A stretch of DNA of 64,000 bases from Ornithinibacillus bavariensis (GTDB taxonomy: Bacteria; Bacillota; Bacilli; Bacillales; Amphibacillaceae). Under the pieces are notes generated by a model. It was given only the letters and a program-made list of their open reading frames with translations. It was not told the DNA's origin and made no database searches. Both the position numbers and the translations under genes were made by a program. Positions within the stretch are counted from its first letter, which is position 1, and every line of letters starts with the position of its first letter. The DNA lies in the NCBI RefSeq assembly GCF_050433565.1, contig NZ_JBNPWZ010000007.1, positions 1-64,000 on the forward strand, read 5' to 3'. This document shows, in pieces, positions 25,137 through 34,282 of this stretch.

Positions 25137-26039
25137 CTATTCTTTCAATTTTGGGTCTAATGCATCACGTAGTCCATCTCCAAATAGGTTAAAGCCTAAT
25201 ACGAATAGAAAGATCGCTAGCCCTGGAAAGGCAACAACCCATGGAGCATGTTGAATAGCTGCACGACCATCACTAAGCATCGCTCCCCATTCTGGTGTCG
25301 GTGGTTGTGCACCTAGGCCTAAGAAACTAAGGCCAGCAGCATCTAAAATAGCTGTACCAATCCCTAATGTTGCTTGTACGATAATCGGTGCCATGCTATT
25401 AGGCAGTACATGCCCAAACAATATTCTGCCATGCTTTCCACCTATTGCCCTTGCTGCTTCAATGAACTCTGTTTCCTTTACAGATAACACTGCTGATCGT
25501 ACAATCCTTGCAAATTGGGGTACTCCTACAATACCGACCGCAATCATCGCATTTCGTAAATTTGGACCAAGTACCGCTACTAGAGCTATTGCTAATAGAA
25601 TACTAGGAAATGCCATCATGATATCAATAAAACGCATAACAATCTGGTCCACCCATTTACCAAAATAGCCAGCAACAGCTCCTAAGAACACACCAACTAC
25701 CATTGAGATTCCAACAGCGATAAGTCCAATTTGGATTGAAATTCTAGTTCCAAACACGATTCTACTAAAAATATCCCGTCCCAATTCATCCGTTCCTAGT
25801 ATATGTTCACTGGAGGGTGCTTGATATCGATTGGGAATACTTTGGACTGTTGGATCATGGGTGGCAATTAACGGCGCAAATAAAGCTGTAATCATCAAAA
25901 TTAGGATAATTATTAAGCCAACAATGGAAGTCTTACTTCTCAAGAGCCGGAACAATGCTTCCATTCCGAGACTTCTTGATTTTGTAGATTTCACTTTTCC
26001 CTGCTCAACTTCTACATTTGGAATTGGTTCTATAGACAT
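25137..26039 (-). CDS. dppC: Dipeptide ABC transporter permease, DppC-like
   Basis: 300 residues, five to six membrane helices. Family marks are SIVGLIIILILMITALFAPL near residue 35, HILGTDELGRDIFSRIVFG (about 78-96), and the coupling motif EFIEAARAIGGKHGRILFGH that contacts the ATPase. ALDPKLKE at the C-terminus is typical. The ATG at 26039 has AAAGGATG before it. It is the last gene of a five-gene operon, before a terminator. Confidence 0.85.
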   Translation of the reverse strand: MSIEPIPNVEVEQGKVKSTKSRSLGMEALFRLLRSKTSIVGLIIILILMITALFAPLIATHDPTVQSIPNRYQAPSSEHILGTDELGRDIFSRIVFGTRISIQIGLIAVGISMVVGVFLGAVAGYFGKWVDQIVMRFIDIMMAFPSILLAIALVAVLGPNLRNAMIAVGIVGVPQFARIVRSAVLSVKETEFIEAARAIGGKHGRILFGHVLPNSMAPIIVQATLGIGTAILDAAGLSFLGLGAQPPTPEWGAMLSDGRAAIQHAPWVVAFPGLAIFLFVLGFNLFGDGLRDALDPKLKE

Positions 26040-26095
26040 TGGCTGCACATCCTTTCTTCGTCTTTTACCGAAACAAATTCCATTAATCGTCAAAC

Positions 26096-27100
26096 CTACT
26101 CATACTTTATTCTTGGATCTAGATACTTATATAGAATATCCGTAATTAAATTGACGAACACGAAGATAGCTGCAATTACTAAGATCGTACTCTGGACAAC
26201 TGGATAATCTCGTCCAAGAACTGCTAGATAGACATACCGACCAACTCCCGGCCAGGAAAAAATGGATTCTGTAAGCACTGCACCTCCTAGCAATAACCCA
26301 AACTGTAGGCCAACAACTGTTAATACAGGTAAGGAGGCATTTTTTAAGGCATGTTGAAAGATAATAATCGTTTTACGTAAACCCTTTGCATTAGCAGTTC
26401 GAATATAATCTTGGCGCATTACTTCTAGCATGCTAGATCTCGTCATCCGAGCAATAATAGCCATCGGAATTGTTGCTAGTGCTATACCAGGCATTAACAA
26501 ATGCAAAAACGCATCCTTTAAAGCTACCCAGTTTCCAGTAAGGATACTGTCTAATAAATAAAAATTCGTAATGGTGTTTAATTCAACCCCAGTTGTTAGG
26601 CGTCCACTTGGAGGGAGAATATTAAACGTAACGGAAAATATCCAAATCATCATTAGTCCTAGCCAAAAAATTGGTAAGGAAACACCGAATAGAGAAACCG
26701 TCATACTTATATTGTCAAACCACGAATATTGCTTAACTGCTGCTATAACACCTGCTAATACTCCAATAACAATGGCAATTACCATCGCGAATATCGCTAA
26801 TTCTATTGTTGCTGGTAGCTTCTGAATCAATTCCACTCCAATACTTTCCTTTGATTGAATGGACTTTCCTAGATCACCTTGCAAAATATGTCCTAAAAAC
26901 CTACCATATTGCACGACATACGGATCATTTAATCCGAGTTCATTGCGTAATGCTTCTAATTGAGCAGCAGTTGCCTTCTCACCTAATATGCTTCTTGCAG
27001 GATCTCCAGGTACTAAGTGAATGAGGGAAAAAGCAAGAATGGAGACTCCGATGAGCACGGGGATTAGCATGAGTAGTCTACTAGTAATGTATTTTAACAT
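26096..27100 (-). CDS. dppB: Dipeptide ABC transporter permease, DppB-like
   Basis: 334 residues with six membrane helices. The family opening is MLMLIPVLIGVSILAFSLIHL-type, with the extracytoplasmic start HLVPGDPARSILGEKATAAQ and the EAA coupling motif VMRQDYIRTANAKGLRKTII near residue 220. It forms the channel with DppC. It is separated from the upstream binding-protein gene by about 80 bases that hold a strong hairpin (27134-27169), which likely lowers its expression relative to the binding protein. Confidence 0.9.
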   Translation of the reverse strand: MLKYITSRLLMLIPVLIGVSILAFSLIHLVPGDPARSILGEKATAAQLEALRNELGLNDPYVVQYGRFLGHILQGDLGKSIQSKESIGVELIQKLPATIELAIFAMVIAIVIGVLAGVIAAVKQYSWFDNISMTVSLFGVSLPIFWLGLMMIWIFSVTFNILPPSGRLTTGVELNTITNFYLLDSILTGNWVALKDAFLHLLMPGIALATIPMAIIARMTRSSMLEVMRQDYIRTANAKGLRKTIIIFQHALKNASLPVLTVVGLQFGLLLGGAVLTESIFSWPGVGRYVYLAVLGRDYPVVQSTILVIAAIFVFVNLITDILYKYLDPRIKYE

Positions 27101-27133
27101 CGCTTTATTCCTCCGTTTTCCTTCAATAAAGAT

Positions 27134-27169
27134 GTTGCCTCATAGGGAATATTTACCCTATGAGACAAC
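27134..27169 (-). promoter_or_regulatory. Intercistronic hairpin between binding protein and permease
   Basis: GTTGCCTCATAGGG (27134-27147) pairs over 14 positions with CCCTATGAGACAAC (27156-27169, one wobble). No strong T-run follows on the minus strand. This is the usual position for mRNA processing or partial termination that lets the binding protein outnumber the permease. Confidence 0.6.
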
Positions 27170-27182
27170 AATTCTCTAATAT

Positions 27183-28778
27183 CTATTTTTTAATATCTAG
27201 TAGATTGAATGGCTCACTTCCTGTTGGGTGTGGCACAAAGTCAACAACACTGCTTTTCGCTGCAAGCGGTGGTGTCGTGTGGGCAATTGGTACCCATGGA
27301 GCATCCTCATGGATTATTTCCTGTACCTTTAGATAAAGTTCCGTGCGCTTATCCTGATCCATTTCTACTTGTGCTGCTTTTAAAATGTCATGAACCTCAT
27401 CACTTTTATAAAAAGCAATATTTCCTGCTGAACCTACAGTCGCATTATCCTTATCTAAAAGAACATATAGGAAGTTATCTGGATCACCGTTATCACCAGT
27501 CCAGCCTAAGAATGCCATGTCATGCTCACCGTTTTCTACTGTTGCTAAATGCGTATCCCAATCACTTTCAGTTATTTCCACATTAATATTTACTTCTTTT
27601 AGCATTTCTGCAATTGCTTGGGCAGCTAGCTTTGGCTGTGGCATATATGGTCTTGGATTAGAGAATGTGTGAAGGGTAATATCAAAACCATCTGCATAGC
27701 CAGCCTCTGCAAGCAAAGCCTTTGCTTTCTCAACATCATAAGCATAAGGCTCAATATCATCATTAAATCCCCACAATGATGGTGGAATTGGATTTTTAGC
27801 TTCCTTTCCAACACCCTCATATAATGCAATTAGTTCATCCTTATTAATTGCCATATTGATTGCTTGACGAACCAGTTTGTCTGACATAGGTCCACCTTTA
27901 TCCATATTCATCGCCATATAGGAAACGTTCATCGAAGGTCTGCGAATAATTTGTAATGCATCATCACCCTCAGCGGTCGCAATATCCTGTGGGTTTAACC
28001 CTTCCATGATGTCAATTGTTCCAGCCTGTAATTCCATAAAACGAGCACCATTATCTGGAATCACACGGAATATAACCTTATCAATTTTTGCTACTTCACC
28101 AAAATAATCTTCATTTTTTGTAAGGGTAATGCTATCGTCTGGAACCCACTCCTTGAATACAAAAGGTCCTGTTCCAATAGGGTTTTTAAAATAATTATCC
28201 CCATGCTCTTCTATTGCATCTGGACTAGCAATTCCAAATGGTGGCATCGCTAATGTCTGTAAGAACGGTGCATTCGGTTCAGATAATGTAATTTGCACTT
28301 CATAATCTCCTGTAGCTTCTACCTTTTCAATAATTCCACCCATATCATCCTCAGAAGCCCCAAACATGTAACCGTAGTATGTAAATTCTGCCGAAGTAGT
28401 CCAGCGTTCAAAGTTATAAACTACATCCTCTGCGGTGAAGTCAGTGCCATCATGGAACTTAACATCATCTCGTAGCTGGAAGGTCCAAACTAAACCATCA
28501 TCTGTAACATTCCACTCCGTTGCGAGTGCTGGTTTTACTTCCGTATTTTCTTCAACATAACGAACTAACGTATCATAAATCTGGTTTGTTACATAGATGG
28601 ATTCACCATCTGTTACCTTTGATGGATCCAACTGAATCGAATCCGCACCACGTCCAAATACGAGTGTTTTTTCCCCGCCACCATTGTCCTTATTGTTTGA
28701 CTTACTTGTGCTATCTCCACAAGCACTAAGGATCATGGCTACGATTATAAGTAACATAAACAAATATCGTTTCTTCAA
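27183..28778 (-). CDS. Dipeptide/oligopeptide-binding lipoprotein
   Basis: 531 residues of the SBP_bac_5 family. The signal ends with lipobox LSAC (Cys 20). Family marks are IYDTLVRYVEENTEVKPALA near residue 70, DDGLVWTFQLRDDVKFHDGT near 110 and GTGPFVFKEW near 190. The C-terminal APWVPIAHTTPP is standard. It captures peptides at the membrane and hands them to DppBC. The protein is the third gene of the operon dppD-dppF-this-dppB-dppC; which peptides it prefers is not predictable. Size is normal. Confidence 0.85.
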   Translation of the reverse strand: MKKRYLFMLLIIVAMILSACGDSTSKSNNKDNGGGEKTLVFGRGADSIQLDPSKVTDGESIYVTNQIYDTLVRYVEENTEVKPALATEWNVTDDGLVWTFQLRDDVKFHDGTDFTAEDVVYNFERWTTSAEFTYYGYMFGASEDDMGGIIEKVEATGDYEVQITLSEPNAPFLQTLAMPPFGIASPDAIEEHGDNYFKNPIGTGPFVFKEWVPDDSITLTKNEDYFGEVAKIDKVIFRVIPDNGARFMELQAGTIDIMEGLNPQDIATAEGDDALQIIRRPSMNVSYMAMNMDKGGPMSDKLVRQAINMAINKDELIALYEGVGKEAKNPIPPSLWGFNDDIEPYAYDVEKAKALLAEAGYADGFDITLHTFSNPRPYMPQPKLAAQAIAEMLKEVNINVEITESDWDTHLATVENGEHDMAFLGWTGDNGDPDNFLYVLLDKDNATVGSAGNIAFYKSDEVHDILKAAQVEMDQDKRTELYLKVQEIIHEDAPWVPIAHTTPPLAAKSSVVDFVPHPTGSEPFNLLDIKK

Positions 28779-28809
28779 CTTTATTCCCCCTCATTTGTCA
28801 TAATAATAT

Positions 28810-28844
28810 TTATGAAACCTAGGATCATTTCATAAAAATCCTAG
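28810..28844 (-). promoter_or_regulatory. Two overlapping hairpins between dppF and the binding-protein gene
   Basis: TTTATGAAA (28810-28818) can pair with TTTCATAAA (28828-28836), while CTAGGAT (28819-28825) can pair with ATCCTAG (28838-28844). The two stems interleave, so they exclude each other. Confidence 0.35.
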
Positions 28845-28877
28845 CTATTTCTAAAAAGCAGCTAGTAACCTATACGA

Positions 28878-29873
28878 TTAAGTAAAATTCCCTTCTGTCA
28901 CTACCTCTTTAGCAAAGTGACATGCTGCCATCTGACCACCTGTTGACACCAGCTTTAATTCTGGCTCCTGTACTCTACAAATATCCTCTGCAAAAGGGCA
29001 TCTTGTATGGAATTTACAGCCTGCTGGTGGATTTGCTGGTGAAGGTAAATCTCCCTTTAAAATTATTCGTTCCTTTTCACGATGTGGATTCGTCTCAGGT
29101 ACTGCTGATAGCAATGCTTGTGTATACGGATGCTTCGGATTACTATACACCTCACCTGCGTCGCCCAGCTCCACTATTTTCCCTAAATACATCACTGCAA
29201 CCCTATCACTAATGTGATGAACGACACTTAAGTCATGTGCAATGAAGATATAGGTTAAGTTAAATTCAGCCTGTAATTCTTCCATAAGGTTGATAACCTG
29301 TGCCTGTATCGATACATCAAGTGCTGAAACTGGTTCATCACAAATGACAAGCTCAGGCTCGAGTGCAAGTGCTCTAGCAATTCCTATTCGTTGACGTTGT
29401 CCACCACTAAATTCATGTGGATAGCGCTGTTTATGGTATGAGCTTAGCCCTACAACATCTAATAAATAGTCAATTCGCTGTGTTACTTGCCCTTTTGGCA
29501 TGCCAAAGATTTTAAGTGGTTCAGCAAGTGTCTGCTCAATCGTTTTTCGTGGATTTAATGAAGCATAGGGATCCTGGAAAATTATTTGCATTTCTCTTCG
29601 AAGCTTCCTTAATTGTTCCCCTCGATAATTCGTAATATTTTCTCCCTTAAACCAAATCTCGCCCTCTGTTGGCTCTAACAATTTTAGTGCCATCCTGCCT
29701 GCTGTAGACTTTCCACATCCACTTTCTCCTACTAATCCAAGCGTTTCCCCTGAACGAACGGACAGGGATATACCATCCACTGCCTTTAGTAAGGGCTTTT
29801 CCTTTGTGAAGAGCTTCTCACTTTTTAATGGAAAATGCTTTTTGATATTTTTCAGTTCTAATAATGCACTCAT
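28878..29873 (-). CDS. dppF: Dipeptide ABC transporter ATPase, DppF-like
   Basis: 331 residues. Walker A GLVGESGCGKSTAGRMAL, signature EFSGGQRQRIGIARALALEP, Walker B LVICDEPVSALDVSIQAQVI. The C-terminal CKFHTRCPFAEDICR segment, with its four cysteines, is the oligopeptide-ABC C-terminal iron-sulfur-like element. It overlaps the dppD gene by 4 bases. Confidence 0.9.
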   Translation of the reverse strand: MSALLELKNIKKHFPLKSEKLFTKEKPLLKAVDGISLSVRSGETLGLVGESGCGKSTAGRMALKLLEPTEGEIWFKGENITNYRGEQLRKLRREMQIIFQDPYASLNPRKTIEQTLAEPLKIFGMPKGQVTQRIDYLLDVVGLSSYHKQRYPHEFSGGQRQRIGIARALALEPELVICDEPVSALDVSIQAQVINLMEELQAEFNLTYIFIAHDLSVVHHISDRVAVMYLGKIVELGDAGEVYSNPKHPYTQALLSAVPETNPHREKERIILKGDLPSPANPPAGCKFHTRCPFAEDICRVQEPELKLVSTGGQMAACHFAKEVVTEGNFT

Positions 29874-30868
29874 GTCGTTACCGCCTTCTTTGATTCTTCG
29901 TATAATAGACAGCGAACAAAATGGTTTTCGTCAATTTCTTGCAATGTAGGATCAATAGAGAGACAGCTATCCATTACATGCTTACATCTTGGAGCAAAGC
30001 TACAGCCCTTCGGTAAGTCACCTAGGTTCGGTGGTAGACCAGTAATTGGTATTAATTTTTCCTTATTTGGAGAAATTTTTGGGATAGAATTCATTAGCCC
30101 TAATGTATAGGGATGTTTTCCTTGATCAAAGAGCTTCTTCGTATCTGTAAATTCGGCTGGCTTACCAGCATACATAACCAATACACGATCACAGACCTCT
30201 GCTACTACTCCAAGATCATGAGTAATCATGATAATCGCCATATCTAGTTCCTTCTGCATTTTTTTAAAGAGCTCTAATATTTGAGCTTGTATCGTAACAT
30301 CCAGTGCTGTCGTTGGTTCATCCGCAATTAATAAAGAAGGATTACAAGCAAGTGCCATTGCAATCATTACACGTTGTCTCATCCCACCACTAAATTCATG
30401 TGGGTAATTTTTAACACGCTTTGATGGGTCTGGGATACCAACAAGATTCAACAGTTCTATTGCTCGTTCCCTTGCTTGTTTTTTGGTCACCTTCTCGTGC
30501 GCTAGAACAGTTTCGACCATCTGTTTTTCCACACTAAATACTGGATTTAATGATGTCATTGGATCTTGAAATACCATCGAAATTTCTTTTCCACGGATTT
30601 GTCTCATTTGGTTTTCACTCTTTTTTAATAAGTCCTCTCCCTTAAAGAGGATTTCTCCGTCCACTATTCTTCCTGGTGGACTCGGAATCAACCCCAAAAT
30701 AGACATCGCAGTAATACTCTTTCCCGATCCCGATTCTCCAACAATCCCTAAGGTTTCTCCTGGCTTCACATCAAAATTTACGCCATCAACAGCTCGGACC
30801 ACTCCAGTCTTCGTAAAAAAGTGTGTATGTAAGTTTTTAACCTCAAGTAGTGGCTTTACAGATTCCAT
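29870..30868 (-). CDS. dppD: Dipeptide ABC transporter ATPase, DppD-like
   Basis: 332 residues. Walker A GIVGESGSGKSITAMSIL, signature EFSGGMRQRVMIAMALACNP, Walker B LLIADEPTTALDVTIQAQIL; C-terminal CSFAPRCKHVMDSC cysteine segment. AAAGGAGG sets the ATG at 30868; an upstream TTG at 30898 would put the ribosome site inside the gene. It is the first gene of the operon. The D-F-binding protein-B-C order differs from the commoner A-B-C-D-F order. Confidence 0.9.
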   Translation of the reverse strand: MESVKPLLEVKNLHTHFFTKTGVVRAVDGVNFDVKPGETLGIVGESGSGKSITAMSILGLIPSPPGRIVDGEILFKGEDLLKKSENQMRQIRGKEISMVFQDPMTSLNPVFSVEKQMVETVLAHEKVTKKQARERAIELLNLVGIPDPSKRVKNYPHEFSGGMRQRVMIAMALACNPSLLIADEPTTALDVTIQAQILELFKKMQKELDMAIIMITHDLGVVAEVCDRVLVMYAGKPAEFTDTKKLFDQGKHPYTLGLMNSIPKISPNKEKLIPITGLPPNLGDLPKGCSFAPRCKHVMDSCLSIDPTLQEIDENHFVRCLLYEESKKAVTT

Positions 30869-30975
30869 TTCAGCAACCTCCTTTGATGGCTTTTTCAATA
30901 AACTGATAAATCGGAATTATATATATTATACATATCATTTCATCAATTTATGTTTTTTCTCTTTTTTCTCGAAAA

Positions 30976-31019
30976 AAAAAACAAGCTATCAAAATAAGAA
31001 ACTTCGATAACTTGTTTTT
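30976..31019 (-). terminator. Terminator of the padR/DUF4188 operon
   Basis: AAAAACAAGCTATC-type arm (30976-30990) pairs with GATAACTTGTTTTT (31006-31019); a long T-run follows on the minus strand. Confidence 0.7.
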
Positions 31020-31073
31020 ATCATAATTAGTTTTTAGCAGGAGGCAGCTCTATTCTACTTGTAGCTTTACTTC

Positions 31074-31553
31074 CTATTCTTTAACAGATAATCGTTTTTT
31101 AGCCGTTCGTATATTCGATGTTATCAAGCGATGATTTCTGGCTTTAGCTAGGCCATATATTGGCATATTCCCATACACAGATTCATAATTTCCTTTCGTC
31201 ACAAAATATGTTTCGTGATAGATGCCAACAGCCTTATTATCACCTACTTTTTTATTAAATTCTCTCCAAGCAGTTACGTGTTTCTGCCCTTTAGCGTAAG
31301 CCAGCAAATCCTCAATCGATCTCCAATACGTAATTAAAAAAGTGGTTCGCAGGCCAAAAAAGCTCTCCATCGAAAGGAACCCTAGCTCCTCCTTATTCTC
31401 ATATAGCTCCCGAATCATCGGTGGCATAGCCTTAAACACAGGGAACCATTTTCGAATGGCTAACCGGTTATTAATTCTCATACCTATAAGAAATACCACT
31501 ATATCCTCATCATTATCTGTTGTATACCTTCCTGTGTACAGCTTCTTTCCCAT
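31074..31553 (-). CDS. DUF4188 protein
   Basis: 159 residues, DUF4188 family (a dimeric alpha/beta barrel-type group related to phenylacetaldoxime dehydratase or heme monooxygenases). Marks are VFLIGMRINNRLAIRKWFPV, the GFLSMESFFGLRTTFLITYW strand pair, and a HVTAWREFNKK segment. The gene follows padR by 14 bases, so they form one operon; PadR-DUF4188 pairs are common in Bacillaceae. Function is unknown. Confidence 0.8.
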   Translation of the reverse strand: MGKKLYTGRYTTDNDEDIVVFLIGMRINNRLAIRKWFPVFKAMPPMIRELYENKEELGFLSMESFFGLRTTFLITYWRSIEDLLAYAKGQKHVTAWREFNKKVGDNKAVGIYHETYFVTKGNYESVYGNMPIYGLAKARNHRLITSNIRTAKKRLSVKE

Positions 31554-31567
31554 CTAGATTCCTCCTC

Positions 31568-32116
31568 TCATACTAATTTTTTAATTGTATCCTCACACCA
31601 TGCTATTTCTGCTGCTGTTATCCTTTTTCCATAATCTAATGTAAATAGCCAATACTGTGCATCAGCATTATCAAGTGAATGCTTATGTATGACAGACTCA
31701 ATACCTCCATATGTGTTTAATTTTTCCTGTAATATCTCGTGATAATGCTGCAAACAGTTAATAGTTCGTTCCTTTTCCTGGTGTCTGCTAAAGAACAGCT
31801 TTAATAAAACCTCATTCTTATGAATTGGGATATCCTTCAAAGGTGATTTTAACCATTCTCGAAGCTCCTTCTCACCTTTTGATGTTAGAAGATATTCTTT
31901 CTTATCTGGCTTACCATCCTGCTTCGTATCCTGAACAGTTGCCAATCCCTCATCTACAAGTGTCTTTAATGTAGGATAGATTTGGCCATAGCTAATCTTC
32001 CAGAAATGGTTTAAGCTTCCATCAATCATTTGCTTAATTTGATATCCCGTTCTGCATTCAGTGGTCAGTAAGCCCAATATCGCGAACCTTGTATGATTAT
32101 AATTTTTCTTCATCAT
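31568..32116 (-). CDS. PadR-family transcriptional regulator
   Basis: 182 residues. The winged-helix domain (1-90) shows FAILGLLTTECRTGYQIKQM, SYGQIYPTLKTLVDEGLATV and KKEYLLTSKGEKELREWL. The helical C-terminal domain (95-182) mediates dimerisation (PadR-s2 subfamily). PadR proteins repress until they bind a small ligand. A symmetric AT-rich operator-like site lies just upstream (32135-32153). The divergent MFS gene (from 32315) could be a target, as PadR often controls exporters. Confidence 0.85.
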   Translation of the reverse strand: MMKKNYNHTRFAILGLLTTECRTGYQIKQMIDGSLNHFWKISYGQIYPTLKTLVDEGLATVQDTKQDGKPDKKEYLLTSKGEKELREWLKSPLKDIPIHKNEVLLKLFFSRHQEKERTINCLQHYHEILQEKLNTYGGIESVIHKHSLDNADAQYWLFTLDYGKRITAAEIAWCEDTIKKLV

Positions 32117-32134
32117 TACACCTATCCTTTTGAT

Positions 32135-32153
32135 ATATATCTATATGATATAT
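32135..32153. promoter_or_regulatory. Inverted repeat between padR and MFS gene, possible PadR operator
   Basis: ATATATC and GATATAT are exact 7-bp inverted arms around a 5-base centre. It sits in the divergent promoter region. Low complexity makes chance occurrence plausible. Confidence 0.35.
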
Positions 32154-32314
32154 TATATAAATATTCCTGATTAGTCAATAATGTTCAAATTATTCATACA
32201 AAAATTAACCGCCTTATTTTTATTTACTTTTCTATTATTTGATTGTACTATTGCTTAGGGACACGAAATATTTTTATGGCAAACGACTGGATTTTCAAAG
32301 GACGGGGAAACAGC

Positions 32315-33565
32315 ATGGGTGTATTCTTCCAAGAATGGTCTACACAATTTAAAACATATAATCAGAATATTAAGTTAGCAATTTGGGCCAATATCTTTTC
32401 ACAAATTGGAATGGGCATGTTTATGGTCATTTATAATATCTATATCCAAGAGCTTGGCCTTAGTCACGAGGTTAATGGACAGGTAATTGCTCTTACCTCT
32501 CTTGCTACCGCTATTATTCTTGTTCCAGCTGGAATAATGAGTGATAAGCTTGGCAGAAAACGCGTAATGGTTTTTGGGGTACTACTTTCTGGAATGATTT
32601 TATTCCTGCGAAGTATCGTGGAGATGCAAACGCTTTTATTAATTACAGGATTTGCAACGGGGATTTTTACAGCCTTCCTACAGGTATCTTCTATCCCCTG
32701 GTTAGCAGAAAACTCTAAGCCGAAACAGCGGGTTCACCTATTTAGCCTTCATTCTGCAATTATGACCGCTGCCAATGTTATTGGTAGTTTATTAGGTGGT
32801 TTCCTAACTGACTTTTTCCATTTATTTACGACTGAGCTTAGTGCGATACGCTTCACATTAATTATTGGCAGTATCTTTTATATTCTAGCATTCTTCCCAA
32901 TCGCAAAAATGGTTGAAAACAGAAAGGAAAAATTGCCGAAAAATAAAAAGATACCATTTCGCGAGTTTATACGTGCTAATAAATCGGGCTTCAAGGTCAT
33001 TATTTTATTTGCAGTTGCGCAATTATTAATTGGTTTTGGTAGTGGACTTGTCATTCCCTATTTAAATCTATACTTTGCGGATCGATTTCTAGCATCTAAT
33101 TCCATCATTGGGTTAATCATCTCTTTAGGGCAGGCAGCAACTGCTGTCGCAATGTTTATCGGACCTTTAGTGGTAAGAAAGGTAGGAGAGGTTCGAGCAG
33201 TTGTTTATCTCCAATTAGCATCACTACCCTTCCTGCTGCTTACCGCTTATACAGAAAGTTTATTGTTAGCTAGTATTGGATTTCTATTTAGGCAGGCTCT
33301 CATGAATGCTGGTAACCCAATTCAATCCTCTTTAATGATGTCAAAAGTAAATGACTCTGTTAAAGGGCTGGCTAATTCGATAAATCAAATGGTATTTCAG
33401 TTAGGTTGGGCATTTATGGGACCAGTATCTACAGCCATTGTCCTAAAATATGGTACATATTGGGGCTACGCAAATGTCTTTACGATAACTGCAGGGTTAT
33501 ATTTAATTGGATCCTTGTATTTCTTAATCGTATTCCGTTCACTTCAATCAACGGATGAAGAATAG
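32315..33565 (+). CDS. MFS transporter
   Basis: 416 residues with about 12 membrane helices. Conserved motif A appears as AGIMSDKLGRKRVMVFG near residue 65. Other helix starts are ANIFSQIGMGMFMVIYNIYI and VIGSLLGGFLTDFF. The substrate cannot be told; the divergent PadR neighbour hints at export of a toxic compound. The frame opens at 32243, but GGACGGGGAAACAGC before the ATG at 32315 fits best. The stop is inside a terminator hairpin. Confidence 0.8.
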   Translation: MGVFFQEWSTQFKTYNQNIKLAIWANIFSQIGMGMFMVIYNIYIQELGLSHEVNGQVIALTSLATAIILVPAGIMSDKLGRKRVMVFGVLLSGMILFLRSIVEMQTLLLITGFATGIFTAFLQVSSIPWLAENSKPKQRVHLFSLHSAIMTAANVIGSLLGGFLTDFFHLFTTELSAIRFTLIIGSIFYILAFFPIAKMVENRKEKLPKNKKIPFREFIRANKSGFKVIILFAVAQLLIGFGSGLVIPYLNLYFADRFLASNSIIGLIISLGQAATAVAMFIGPLVVRKVGEVRAVVYLQLASLPFLLLTAYTESLLLASIGFLFRQALMNAGNPIQSSLMMSKVNDSVKGLANSINQMVFQLGWAFMGPVSTAIVLKYGTYWGYANVFTITAGLYLIGSLYFLIVFRSLQSTDEE

Positions 33566-33592
33566 GGACTATAAATCAGTCCCTATTCTTCA
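33556..33592. terminator. Bidirectional terminator
   Basis: AAGAATAGGGACT (33558-33570) pairs perfectly with AGTCCCTATTCTT (33578-33590). It contains the stop codons of both flanking genes. Confidence 0.8.
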
Positions 33593-33877
33593 TAGTTTAA
33601 TTGTTATTTCAGTCCCATCAGATTCTTTAATATCGATTAGGGTTATCCCACGATAATTTTGAAATTCTTTGATAGTGGTTTTAATTAGTGGTTTAATAAA
33701 TTGGTTATTTAGCGTGGAAGGTATTCGTGATGAGGTCTTGTCATTGTCACGATGAGTCATCAGTTGCTTCCAAACAAATTTGGAGAAAATGATGGAAACT
33801 GCGAAATGTAATGCAAAATAAGGAACTGGAATAATTAGCTTCATAGACCCTTCCGTCTTGATCTTTATTTTTACCAT
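33590..33877 (-). CDS. Small protein, last gene of DUF2089/SHOCT operon
   Basis: 95 residues. Hydrophobic residues about 12-32 (LIIPVPYFALHFAVSIIF) could form one membrane segment; the C-terminal QNYRGITLIDIKESDGTEIT strand set resembles the end of the upstream protein (VEVDVDI-type). It lies 9 bases after the SHOCT-like gene. I do not recognise it further. Possibly a membrane partner of the two-gene module. Confidence 0.6.
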   Translation of the reverse strand: MVKIKIKTEGSMKLIIPVPYFALHFAVSIIFSKFVWKQLMTHRDNDKTSSRIPSTLNNQFIKPLIKTTIKEFQNYRGITLIDIKESDGTEITIKL

Positions 33878-33886
33878 TGTTGCACC

Positions 33887-34270
33887 TTATTCAACATATA
33901 CGTCAATTTTGTCGCCATTATTTGTTGAAATATCCACAATACTTCCTTCTAGCTCCTGATCAATTGCTGCTAAAATTAAATCTACATCCAAATCCTTCAC
34001 ATATTTTTCTACTTCTGGAATACTAGAGGCAATACCATGACCGGCTCGAAGCAATACTTGGAAAAGCCTAATCGGCAGGTTTACATTGACCTGATCATTT
34101 TCTTCCGATTTAATACGTATTTTTAAGGTTTTATCTAAATAACTAGTAGATTTTGCTGTTGAACCACTTTCTTCCTTTTCTTTTAATAAAGAAATTAACT
34201 CTGTTGCCTTTTCTGCGTCAATTTTTCCCTCTTCCATCATTCTAATGACCTTCGCAATTTCTTCTTTCAT
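33887..34270 (-). CDS. SHOCT-like/YvlB-N-type protein
   Basis: 127 residues. Residues 1-32 (EEIAKVIRMMEEGKIDAEKA, then TELISLL) match the SHOCT-like N-terminal module that often heads DUF4097/YvlB proteins. The rest (from about 50) contains KIRIKSEENDQVNVNLPIRL, as in YvlB strand units. YvlB-like proteins link to envelope stress. It is 12 bases after the DUF2089 gene. Confidence 0.65.
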   Translation of the reverse strand: MKEEIAKVIRMMEEGKIDAEKATELISLLKEKEESGSTAKSTSYLDKTLKIRIKSEENDQVNVNLPIRLFQVLLRAGHGIASSIPEVEKYVKDLDVDLILAAIDQELEGSIVDISTNNGDKIDVYVE

Positions 34271-34282
34271 TTTCCTTTCCCC

